Of a stretch of 62,381 nucleotides of DNA, positions 36,863 to 50,125 are shown piece by piece. The notes beneath the pieces were generated by a model, which was not told where the DNA came from, searched no databases, and saw only the letters and a program-made list of their open reading frames with translations. This stretch comes from Bigelowiella natans CCMP2755 (Eukaryota; Cercozoa; Chlorarachniophyceae). Location: the NCBI GenBank assembly GCA_000320545.1, contig ADNK01001472.1, positions 30,001 through 92,381 of the forward strand, read 5' to 3'. Position 1 is the stretch's first letter. Every line of letters starts with the position of its first letter. The position numbers and the translations under genes were made by a program.

Positions 36863-38053
36863 TGAGTGTTCGAAATCTGGGTGGTGCACCGTGTATGAAA
36901 GTGTATTAAATGCAAATAATCCTCTCTCATTCAGTATAACCTTTGCAAAATTACAGCTGGTGTATAATACACTAAATCAAAAGCTCTATATAACATACAC
37001 TATTATTCTAATGCTGGACGGTAACTACTCCTCTCAGTGCCACTTAAGTTCTGTTTCTCTTCTTCTTCTCCTTCATTTTAGTGTGTATTATTTTGTTATA
37101 CATTTAATGGTGGATGATGATGATGATGATAATGATGATGATGATGAGTAATTTCAATGATAATAGGGTATTATTATTTTAATTACACACTACCCATGCG
37201 GTTCTATCCCGAGCACACGATACAAGTTTCCTGCTGGTGCCCCTTTGAGGCGACCACATTACACTTTTTACCTCTATTGGATCAACATTTGGCAGAAAGA
37301 TGGCGGACAAGAGATCAGAGTGCAAAAACAACAACAACTACTACTACTACTACTACTACTACAGCATCGTTTCATTCTGAAGTGTGCAGAAGCAAATACA
37401 CAACGACAACAACAACAACTACTACTACTACTACTACTACAGCATCGTTATCATTCTGAAGTGTGAAGAAGCAAATACACAACAACAACAACATGGAGAG
37501 TACAATTTCTTCTGCAAAGATAGTGTCCAAAGCGTTTACAATCATTATCATCCAAGGGGAAGTGATGATGTATAGAGACCAGCATCGTGTCATCATTATT
37601 AACATTATGTCCTCACCGTCGCTATCACCATCATCATCATTATCATCATCATCATCATCATCAACAACAACAACAACAGTAGCTAAAGGATCTTCACAAT
37701 CATCAACATGACACCAAGATATTGACCGTTTTCGTGTCCTTCTAGAATCGCAAAGCATTCCCAAAAAGAGGAGGAAGAAGAAGAAGAAGAAGAAGTTGTT
37801 GTCTGGTGGTGGCTCATCAGCATGTTACTACTACTACTACTACTACTACTACTACGTCGGTAAATGCTAACACGAGCATCAAATCCCGCTGCGGCAAGAT
37901 ATTCCCTAAAGAGCAGAGTCCACATCATACAGGATCGATGTTTCGTGTGTAATTGTGTGTGTGTATAAGTGTAAGTGTGTAAGTGTGTACATGTGTAAGT
38001 GGGCACTAAACACATTTATATCCATGTATCTTTTACTGATATCCATAAATATG

Positions 38054-38120
<67 letters not shown>

Positions 38121-38793
38121 ATTTACTTACCCGCATGGAGACCAATCAACACACCGTACTGTTCGATCATGGTGCTGTAGGATGTGATGATGATGATGAT
38201 GATGATGACGATGATGATGATGTGTGTTATCGGATAGATAGAAAGAAGAAGAAAAGGGCTAAAAAGGAGGATTCTAGATAAAATACTCTTCTTTATTAGT
38301 AATATTACCCCGAATAGGGTCTCCTTTAACAACCAATCCTCCTCCTCCTCCTTCTTCTTCTCTACCTCCTCATAATTCACCCACGAACCAAGCTATGATA
38401 AAAGAAGACTAATAAGGATAAAGCTATAAAAGGAAGGGCCCAGATTGTTGGGAGGCCGAAGTGATGATGATGATGACGAGAATGGAGTTGATGTACTTCT
38501 CTTCTTAGCGAAACTATTATTTCGTCCACTGTTCAAGCTACTTCTACCATCTTTTGTGCTGCAGGAACTAACTATATGTGACTACTACTACTACTACTAC
38601 TACTACTAACTCAGAACAACCTCTTGGCTTTTAACTTTCTGTCCTCCTTCAAGATGACATCGCTGCTTTTCAGTCGAGTGATGATGATTCGGCAATGCAG
38701 ACAGCAGTCTTTGCTCCCATATTCGAACCTATTTTTAACCATCGCCATCGTTTCGTGTTGGACACAGCAGTATGCAACTACAGAGTTATAGCG

Positions 38794-38824
<31 letters not shown>

Positions 38825-39005
38825 CAACAACAGCAACAACATCGATTAGGATGATTAATCATACCTTCTTATCGCTTCCACAGGTAGCTAACAAGTCCCC
38901 GCTTGGATGCCAGGCAATGCCCCAGCAACTTTCTCTCTTTTCACTACTACTGGTACTATTGTTGGTGCTTGTGGACGAGATGGGACTACTGAGGGCATCA
39001 TCCAC

Positions 39006-39038
<33 letters not shown>

Positions 39039-39497
39039 CTGCTTACCGGAGTCGTTCCCCATTTTCGCTATCGCTGTAGTTCTCATCGATCTTCTGCTTG
39101 CATCTACCACAGCTTTGTCTTTTACAAAATCAGTTACCACCTTATCAACTAATCTTTCCAGCCTCCTCCAAGGTATTGATCGTTGCTGTTGTCGATTTGT
39201 ATAGTCGTCGCCGTGTTTTTTACGGTGCTGGTGCATGTATGATTGCGGCAAAGCACTGCCGTCACCGCCAAGCTGCACCAACGGTTCTAGCTTCCAAAAT
39301 ACAGGAAACGCAATGTTGAAAATGATTAGAACGATGAAGGTTGATAGGATTTTCTTCGTCATTTTTCTTCTCCTAGCTTCATACCAGTGATGCCTCAAAA
39401 TAGGACTACCAAAGGGGCTAATAGAGAGCTGCCAGCATACAGCACCACCACCACCAGCAGTACTTTTGTCGCTTCGAATTCCGCTTGATGCCTCCAT
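35539..39497 (-). CDS. CIAO1: CIAO1/Cia1 cytosolic iron-sulfur assembly WD40 protein, N-terminally extended
   Basis: WD40 propeller of the CIA targeting complex, which delivers Fe-S clusters to nuclear and cytosolic apoproteins. Exons: 38865-39497, one unresolved, 38309-38392, 38131-38174, 37727-37905, 37194-37273, 36666-36731, 36348-36418, 35539-36199, all others in phase. Blades read in family order: CWGIAWHPSGDLLATCGSDK; HHDRTVRCVDWSPCGEYLAA then AGFDARVSIY; CFAILEGHENEVKSVMWSP with CARDRTAWVW; LDILEGHHQDVKCVRFHP and SSSYDATIRLW; GHRSCVWSVVFEP; YSVDWSSDGRFIAIGRGDDS; ARDVHCVKWNP with LASVGGDGHLKIWQM. Ser/acidic insertions encoded by trinucleotide repeats sit between blades. Unusual: about 190 residues precede blade 1, including a hydrophobic helix (ILSTFIVLIIFNIAFPVFW), whereas known Cia1 starts almost directly at blade 1. 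The true start may be downstream, or an unseen intron removes this part. Confidence 0.88.
36772..36862 (+). repeat. (TC)n(GT)n compound repeat, duplicated
   Basis: A TC run, then two GT runs each ended by GCGTTGAGTG. The repetition of the flanking GCGTTGAGTGT shows that the GT block itself was duplicated. Confidence 0.9.
38056..38117 (+). repeat. compound (TA)n(TG)n microsatellite
   Basis: It lies in a CIAO1 intron directly beside the donor of exon 38131-38174. Confidence 0.95.
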
Positions 39498-39529
39498 TTT
39501 ATCCTCTTAATAATACAATACCCTCTCTG

Positions 39530-39582
<53 letters not shown>
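39530..39582 (+). repeat. (TC)n microsatellite
   Basis: An uninterrupted CT/TC run immediately upstream (minus-strand sense) of the CIAO1 extended start. Confidence 0.95.
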
Positions 39583-39586
<4 letters not shown>

Positions 39587-39784
39587 AGGCGGCGGCTCAT
39601 TGTTTGAGCAACTTTACTTCAATTCTGTGGGGGTGGGTCAACATCTGGACAAAACCCTGAAGTTCTTCCTCTGTGTAGTTAATAATTCGGATCACGATGA
39701 AAAGAAGTTTACACTCCCCCCCCACACGTCGCAGGCAACGCTGTCGATGTTCATCATCGTTGTGTTCATGATCGGCCCAACCGA

Positions 39785-40375
39785 CTAGGATCGAGTTGTT
39801 GGCTGTTGTTGTTGTTGTTGTTGTTGTTGTTGCTGCTGCTGTTGCTGTTTTTGCTGCTGCAGCATGATATTGGGCATGTCGCAATACCAGAATACCACCG
39901 TTTTTTGCCATATTTCGTTGCTGCTTCAAAACCCTCTAGACTCCAGTGCATTTGTTACTCATCCATGTTATTGTTTGTTGTCATTGTTTTCTTTAATAAT
40001 AAGAATGGTCAATAAATTATCGAAGGTATAACCTAGACTGCTACACACATAAAAATAGTGCACTAACGCGAGGATGGGGACAGACACCTGCAGGTTCCAC
40101 CCATTAAGAATGACAACCAGAGCACGAAGGGCACAGAATCACCAAAACACAATCTAGATACACTAGAACGTGTGTGTGCGTATGTACTAGCAGTCAGCTA
40201 TGATACTACTTGCAAGTAAAATTAAATATGCGAGTGGTGTGTTTTTCACACTGCAAGAAGAAGAAGAAGAAGAAGAAGAAGAAGAAGAAGAAAGAGCATC
40301 ATCTACCACAGATCGAACGATACCAGTTGAAAACAGTAGCAAAACGAAAATTACGTAAAGCGATGCCCGGTCCAT
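39785..40375 (-). CDS. putative small secreted protein, doubtful model
   Basis: I do not recognise this. Four exons join in phase with GT...AG borders: 40307-40375, 40210-40250, 40088-40153, 39785-39923. The first encodes a signal-peptide-like MDRASLYVIFVLLLFSTGIV. The next two are Cys-containing (CEKHTTRIFNFTC; KLCFGDSVPFVLW). The last is NEIWQKTVVFWYCDMPNI followed by a (CAA)n polyGln tract and a stop. Total is only about 105 residues. In this model the (TTC)n run at 40257-40293 is the polypyrimidine tract of intron 1 rather than polySer coding sequence. The lack of any recognised domain makes this weak. Confidence 0.25.
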
Positions 40376-40449
40376 GAAGGGAGGAGGAGAAGGAGGAGGA
40401 GGAGCTTGGAGGGGACGCAGAGAGAGGAAGGTACTACCTACGTATCCGA

Positions 40450-40491
<42 letters not shown>

Positions 40492-40799
40492 GCGGAATTG
40501 CTATGACGATGTGGATGATGATGATGATGGTAAACAATTTTCGCAAAAAAGAAATTTGTTTGGAGGAGCAAAGTGTAAAGGTGCGTGCAATGGTATCTCT
40601 CTTATTGCCACACATGCTGCAGATGATCAAACTACTTCTTCCTCTTCCTTCCCCTTCTCCTCTTCCTTCTTCTTGTATTAATGTGTTCTTCTTACAAGGC
40701 CACCACCACCATATGGGTTTGCAGAGTGATTTCGGTTGCTGCAATTTCAATGTGGCTGTTTTCCAGCGTTGTAGTAGAGGTATGGTGCAATTTCAATGT

Positions 40800-41541
40800 G
40801 GCTGTTTTCCAGCGTTGTAGAGGTATGGTGCTTGAAGAAGACAAATGGAGTCATGAAAGCGCAGCTGCAGCAAATGTGTGAATCCTCGCTCATTTTCATT
40901 ACTGTTGTCACTATCATTACTATTATCATTATTTTTTATTATTATCGTTATTATAGTTATTATTTTTGTTATTTTCTCACACATAACATCTTCCCGCAGG
41001 ATGATCATCATTGGAGAAAGCAATTGCCTTTTTCGTCATTGATTTCGATGACCGTCAAGGAATTTGTTCCCTCTACTTCGCAACATGGTCTACTAGTACT
41101 GTTGAGCTCTGTCTTTGATTCCTCCTCAACAGTACTGTTGAGCTCTATCTTTGATTCCTCCTCAACAGTAGATCGTCATCATCATCTGTTGAGCTCTATC
41201 TTTGATTCCTCCTCAACAGTAGATCGTCATCGTCATCATCATCGGTTTGAAGGATACAACAAGGGGGGAGGGAAATCTAGACGCCAGGGCAACCGATTCC
41301 ATGGACTTGGGTAATAAATAATAATACCAAGTTATTATTACACGTTATCATACACACTACGTAATAATACGCCTTTCTTTGTAGCATCATTCATGGCATG
41401 CAGTTTTCTTTTGCGCAACGAATAAATCAAAGTATAATTCTTCTTGTTCTTCTTCCTCTTCTACCCATCATCCCCTCGAAATAGGTATGGAGACTCGACG
41501 AAAACCGTACCGCTTGGAAGGTCTACAGATAGAGAAACAGG

Positions 41542-41574
<33 letters not shown>

Positions 41575-41797
41575 GCTGCGCCCTCTTCCTCTTCTTCCTC
41601 CTCCTCTTCCTCCTCCTGCTGTGCATACCACACCACCCTCATAAAAGATGGTGGTGATGGTGATGATGATGCTGTACTCCTCCTCCTCTTGTTTCGAGCA
41701 GTAGTGGGGGAATAGAAAGAGAGGAGAGGAGGAGTAGGGTGGGTGGAATAAGATAAAACCTGAGCGGTCCAATAGTTTCAAATAATACTACAAATTA

Positions 41798-41830
<33 letters not shown>

Positions 41831-41882
41831 CGGTTGGTTGGTAGTTGTGGTTGTTGTTGTTGTTGTTGCTTGAAATGCTAAC

Positions 41883-41915
<33 letters not shown>

Positions 41916-42262
41916 TACCACTACATCACACATCTCCAATTACAGGACTCAGCCATGGCAGAGTAGTGAGATTAAAGGTGGTAGATGACGATGGTGATGA
42001 TGATGATGAAGATATTTCGAGATATACTGTCATAGTGGCATGACTACACTTGAAGCAGCAGCAGCAGCAATAAGTAATAGCATCTAGAAGATGATATCGA
42101 TGATGGATAAAATGAACATGAGCAGTCCCTCCTCCCCCTCCCCCTCCTGTTCTCCTAAGCCATAAGCTAAAATTAATATCGCTAGTAGTAGTGGTAGTAG
42201 CGTGTGGTTGCTGTTAATAGTTCATTTGTGCCCTTTGCGTCGCATACATGCAGCATCACTCT

Positions 42263-42297
<35 letters not shown>

Positions 42298-42515
42298 TTA
42301 CTACTACTTCCATCAGGCTGCATACATGTAGCGTCACTTCTACTACTACTACTACTACTATTACTACTACTATTACTGAAACTACTACATGTTGCATCAC
42401 TATTAATTAATTACTACCACTACCACTACTTCTAATACTACTACTTACTACTTACTACTACAACAACTACTACTACTACTACTACTACTACCATTAGGCT
42501 GCATGTGATAGACAG
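40800..42515. other. gene-poor interval upstream of WDR83
   Basis: A 54-bp duplication is visible at 40742-40827 (CAATTTCAATGTGGCTGTTT repeated). After that come the hairpin repeat, and CTA, TCA and GTT trinucleotide runs (41811-41832, 41882-41910, 42262-42300, 42339-42370, 42470-42492). Upstream WDR83 exons may be hidden here; none could be assigned. Confidence 0.4.
41098..41225 (+). repeat. tandem hairpin-forming repeat, three units
   Basis: Three copies of a core of about 36 bp begin with ACTGTTGAG and end with CTCAACAGT, so each unit is bounded by a 9-bp inverted repeat and can fold into a hairpin. The inner sequence (CTCTATCTTTGATTCCTC) is nearly identical between copies; copies 2 and 3 add AGATCGTCATC. 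The frame stays open through the array but no known protein is encoded. Confidence 0.85.
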
Positions 42516-42530
42516 TTGCCAGAAACTCTC

Positions 42531-42829
42531 ATGTCCTCTTTAAAAGCGCACGATGGAGCAATATATGTGGTGAGATACTCAACTACTATTTATACTAGCA
42601 CTCGTAATAATATACTGTTATCTTGTGTATGTAGATTCGATATGATAAGGACGGCACCTACATAATGAGCGCGGGTGAGGATAAATGCGTGCGGCTTTGG
42701 AATGCAAGGCAAGGGACCTTGGTGAAGACATATCCCGTTGAGCACACGTACGTACGTACGTACGTAGTAGTAGTAGTGGCATGTTGGAGTATTAATCCTA
42801 CTAACATAACATCACAGAAACAATATAAC

Positions 42830-42861
<32 letters not shown>

Positions 42862-43011
42862 TAACAAATATCGAAAAAATGTAGCAGCCATTGCAGGAAT
42901 TCGTGTTAGTTCATCAACTGAATAATAGCAGCCTCTCAATTATTACCAACTGATGAAAGTTATCATAGTAGATATTCATCTTAGTGTACATATCTTCGAC
43001 AATATGTATAT

Positions 43012-43049
<38 letters not shown>

Positions 43050-44570
43050 CACACATGTATATATTTGTGTGTGTGTGTGTGTGTGTGTAGGGGCATTCAT
43101 CTCTTTCCCCCCTCCCCCCTTTTTTGATCCTCCTCCTCCTCCTCCTCCTCCTCCTCCTCCTCCTCTTTGTTCCTATTACTACTACTACTACTACTACTAC
43201 ACTATTTCTTTCCCTTCCCCTTCCTCCTCCTCCTCCTCCTCCTCCTCCTCTTCCTACTACTACTACTACTACTACTACTACTATTCCTTTCCCTTCCCCT
43301 TCTCCTCCGCAGGGCTGGGATAACTGACCTCCTGATTATGAGGAATCGTGATAGATTCATTACAGCAGGTTCTACTACTTACTACTGCAACTACTACTAT
43401 TAGTATTTCTATCGGCGTATATGCGTTAACTTGTAAACAACATAATCGTATGAAATGATGATGAGAGTAAAACAATTAATAAAAATCACGACTCCTCTCC
43501 TTCACCTCCCCCGTCTCGTCTTTTGTCTCACTCCTTCCCTGTATTTCCTCTCTCTCCACATGAGTATGATGATGATGATGATGATCATGATGATGATTAT
43601 TCTGTTCGCTAGATGAAAAAGGGAATGTGCTAATGTGGGACTCTGTGCGTGGGGTTAGTCTTGATTTATCCGTCAACGTAGCACCCATAAGGATGATGAT
43701 GATGATGACGATGATGGCGATGATTGTAATGATGATGATAGTGGGATCGATCGCTGTAGGTTTGGATTTACTCATTGCACACTGACTTAGTAGTGGTAGT
43801 TCTTCTTCTTAGTAGACACATCTGCATTGTGAGGCAGATACATCACTATTTGTTTTTTTTCAGTAGTGCCATACTGTTATTTTGATTTGATCTGTTTCTA
43901 TATATCGTTCCCCTTTCTTCCCCTTCCCCCTCTTCTTCTTCTTCTTCTTCTTCTTCTTCTTCTTCTTCTTCCCATCTTCCTTTATTCTTCTATTCTTCTG
44001 TTCTATTTTTTGTTGGTGGTACTACGTAATTAATGATATGAGGTGGTAATACGTCGTTTCCGTGGTTGCCCCCCTTCCAACGTAGCTGGTGTTACTTCAA
44101 TGGCTCTTAATTCTGTGCGTAGTCATTCATCCCTCATTGATAAATATTATTGATTTGTTGATTGATAGTCATCCTCATTGATAATCTAGCACTACTCATT
44201 TACTTGTTTTTCACTTATCTGCAGTAGAATCAATTCATGAATGAAAGTATAAATATGTGATAATGTCACATTGACCTCTCACACTATTAATTTGATTTAA
44301 TCTCTTCCCCTCCCTCCATCCAATACGGCCACGGTATCATGTTTTTGGGTCTCCTTCTTCAGGACGAGTCAATCTTGTGTAGCGCTTGTACAAATGGAAT
44401 AGTGTACATATGGGACCTTGCAGCAGCAGCAGCAGCATCTTCTCACCAGTCGCTAGTGCCATTGCAGATTCTTGACCATGCAAATGGTTGTATCATCACT
44501 TCCCTCTTTCTTTCACAGGTGCCTATGAAAAACAAACAAATAAATACATGTCGGGCAATTGTGTCTACTG

Positions 44571-44601
<31 letters not shown>

Positions 44602-46373
44602 ATTATAATTTTCTGTGTATTCCTTGCTGATTGATTGATTGCCCCATTGTACGTAGTACTTTTTTTTCTTATGACATATTCTAGAATCTTGTTGCTTATC
44701 TTTCTCCTCATCTTCCCCCCGACCTTCTCATCCTCCCTCCTGAACCATCACCAGCCTATTCTATTCGTTGGCTGTGCTGACGGAAAATTACGTGCTTACG
44801 ATGTGCGAAGTGGAAAGGTGGTCTAATAATAATAACAGCCGTAAGTATAACAACACATAATGAAATAATGATAAAGGATGATGGTCGTGGGGAAAAAAGG
44901 GAAGAAAAGGATAAAGAAGCTATGCTATTTGAAATTTTAGTATAGGAACAAGTATTGTTGTAGTGACCTAACAACCCCCTTCCAAATATTTGAAATATAT
45001 CGTTCAGCTTCTCGTACGGAAGTTCTTTCGAGATCACCCTGAAGGCAGACTAGGAAGGGATAATAATAATAGCTGTAGTTGTCGTAGCAGTAGTAGAAGA
45101 GGAGGAAGAGGAAGAAATTCCATCATCGGTGTGAGCTCCGTATCTGTGTCTAAGGTGCTTTAGCAGTACGATATCCTACTTATGTTGTTGTTGTAGTTGT
45201 TGATGTTTTTGATATTCTTACTGTTGTTGTTGATTCCCATATCATTCAATATACATCACCCATATCATCAATATCATCATTATCTGTAACAACAACAACA
45301 ACGACAACTTTTTGAAGGACATTCGTCATCGGTGTTCCCGTATTTATTTCCATCATCATCAAAGATTCTAATCATGATTCGTTAACAATATGCACTAATT
45401 CTTCTATATTTGCGATGGATAAATCGGCCAATTCTGAAAGGACTCACGACTGCTTCTTGTTAGCTGTTTGGACCACACTTTGAGGTTGATTGATGTTACA
45501 CGATGATATTAACGATGATGATGATAATGGTAGTGATCATATCCTATGTTTGAGACTGCTAGCGAACAGAAATAACAAGTATTATCTGAAGAGCATAGTA
45601 ATGTGCCTAAATGTGGTGTCTCATCATCATCATCCATCGTCTTCTTCTCAGGCTAATTGATCGACGAAGTGGAGTGGAACTTAAATGCTATAAAGGGCAC
45701 AAAAATTGGTAGGTATAAATATGGGTTTGATGGGGTCATCTTTAAGCGAGATGAAAACACTATATGTCGTCACGCCGCACCTTCCCCCTCCTCCTACCTA
45801 GCTTTTTTATACTGTTCTTTGTGTTGGTGTGTTGGTATTCTTCTATTACGTAGGAAACTACGGCTACGAAGTGAATTTGTTTGGGATAATTCACTGATTG
45901 CCACTCCTTCGGAAGTAAGTATATAATTACATTACGACGCTGTAGATATTATAGTTATTGTTTCGGCTCCTCTCCCCACGTTTTATTGTTATATATGCTG
46001 ATTGTATTTGTTCCTCTATAACTATTTAAGGATGGGAAAATATATTTCTGGAACCTTGTAACGGGACGTTTGTTGGTACATACAAATTCCAGTGAACCCT
46101 CCTACTTTCATTCTCTCTTAAAGAGCATTTAACGACAAACCTTTTTTTAAAATGTAAGTCAAGTGTACAGCATGGCCACGAGGCATCCCTTTGCACGGCA
46201 TTTAATCCGAAGGTTGTAGAAGAATTAATGAACATCATATTATTTCATTCCCCTTCTCGATACGTAGTCTTCATGAAGTTGTATTCAAAAAGGGCGAAAG
46301 TTTTGTTAGCGGCGGCAGCGATGGATATATTCGGATATGGAGGACAACAGGAGAATCGTCTACGGCATATTAA
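42531..46373 (+). CDS. WDR83: WDR83/MORG1 WD40-repeat protein
   Basis: WDR83 is a seven-bladed scaffold linked to ERK signalling and to spliceosomal complexes. Exons: 42531-42569 (possibly from 42516), 42635-42747, 43313-43368, 43613-43653, 44043-44114, 44363-44518, 44755-44817, 45008-45154, 45441-45484, 45652-45708, 45854-45914, 46031-46075, 46159-46212, about 46268-46373; about 350 residues. Landmarks follow human WDR83 order: HDGAIYVIRYDKDGTYIMSA, KCVRLWNARQGTLVKTY, DKGNVLMWDSVRG-type blade (here DEKGNVLMWD), VVIRRFRGCPPSNVAGV, ILCSACTNGIVYIWDL, LFVGCADGKLRAYDVRSGK, LLVSCLDHTLRLIDRRSG, CYKGHKNWKLR, EDGKIYFWNLVTGRLL, SGGSDGYIRIWRTTGE. A polyAla run (GCA)6 lies in the third-fourth blade region and a Ser/Arg-rich insertion in the exon at 45008. 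The last intron does not join in phase by standard sites. Confidence 0.9.
43015..43089 (+). repeat. (TA)n ... (TG)n compound microsatellite
   Basis: A TA run, a 20-bp interruption, then a TG run, in the WDR83 intron. It is followed by (TCC)n and (ACT)n runs at 43128-43162, 43176-43201 and 43222-43282 leading to the acceptor at 43312. Confidence 0.9.
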
Positions 46374-47002
46374 TAACGTACCGATATTATGCAGTATTAC
46401 TTTAACTAATCGCACATGGACGTTACACTACAACATGTTAGCATAAAATTACCTCGTTACTATCTCACGTGCGCTGCTATAGCGCATGTCAGCAGCTATG
46501 TCGCAGGACATGGCACAAGCAGCTTGTGTGACGACGGCAAACTGCAGCGAGCGCTAGCAGACACCAATTCTGAAGGCTGTTGCTACTACTAGACTAATAC
46601 TAGCTTTTATTACACGGATATGTCACTTCTATATCGGAGATGCCGTTAAATATACTTTGTAGCTTTGTCTCTAATTGCCGTCGTTTCTATCTATGTAGCA
46701 TATAGACTGCTTATTATTGCAATATTGTCTATGATATTATCAAATATCCAGTTTCGCAGTCATCATGTATGCTTATTAGATTTGCAAGTGTCACAGCAGT
46801 ACTATTTAGCGATGCATGCATGCACAAATGATGCATGTGCGTTCGTGTAGTACGTATGCATGCACAAGTGCATGTGCGTTCGTGTAGTACTTGAGTAACC
46901 TATCGAGCTACTAAAAGCACACACCCACCCCCCACACGCACATATGTTGTCATCATATCATCTTCATCATTGTCGCTTGTGACAAAAATTGCATACATTG
47001 TG

Positions 47003-47005
<3 letters not shown>

Positions 47006-47040
<35 letters not shown>

Positions 47041-47047
47041 ATATATA

Positions 47048-47094
<47 letters not shown>
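47006..47094 (+). repeat. compound (CA)n(TA)n microsatellite
   Basis: A CA run then a TA run, directly upstream of the dispersed element. Confidence 0.95.
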
Positions 47095-47096
<2 letters not shown>

Positions 47097-47106
47097 TATG
47101 TCTGTT

Positions 47107-47165
47107 AGCTACATTAGCGTGACCATTGAAAAATATAATTTATTCATTACATCCGTCTCATATGT
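47107..47165 (+). repeat. dispersed 3'-spacer element, single copy
   Basis: AGCTACATTAGCGTGACCATTGA, an AT-rich middle and CATTACATCCGTCTCATATG. It has the same block order and orientation as the copies at 13.0 and 35.3 kb. Confidence 0.7.
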
Positions 47166-47325
47166 CTCTATGTGCGCAATTACGGCTGCTATGCACAGTC
47201 GTCTGCTGCACATAGTTACGAAGTCATATAGTGTTAAGAATATGCTTCGCATTTATCATATGTTGATTAGTATGAACAGCAACTCATCTTCTCATCATCT
47301 TCTCCTCTAGTCTCTGATGCAGATT

Positions 47326-50125
<2,800 letters not shown>

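Larger units (their letters stand above)
46374..47325. other. convergent 3' spacer with one ACATCCGTCTCAT element
   Basis: Spacer between the stops of WDR83 and the RAB6-like gene. It contains GCGCTAGC (46550) and tandemly repeated ATGCATGCACAA...GTGCGTTCGTGTAGTAC (two copies, about 46813-46890). A (CA)n(TA)n microsatellite at 47006-47094 precedes a copy of the dispersed element at 47107-47165. Confidence 0.55.

Noticed and set aside
40257-40293. PolySer coding stretch after a signal peptide.
   Set aside because: It is better explained as a (TTC)n polypyrimidine tract ending in TTGCAG at a 3' splice site, with the frame continuing in the next exon.
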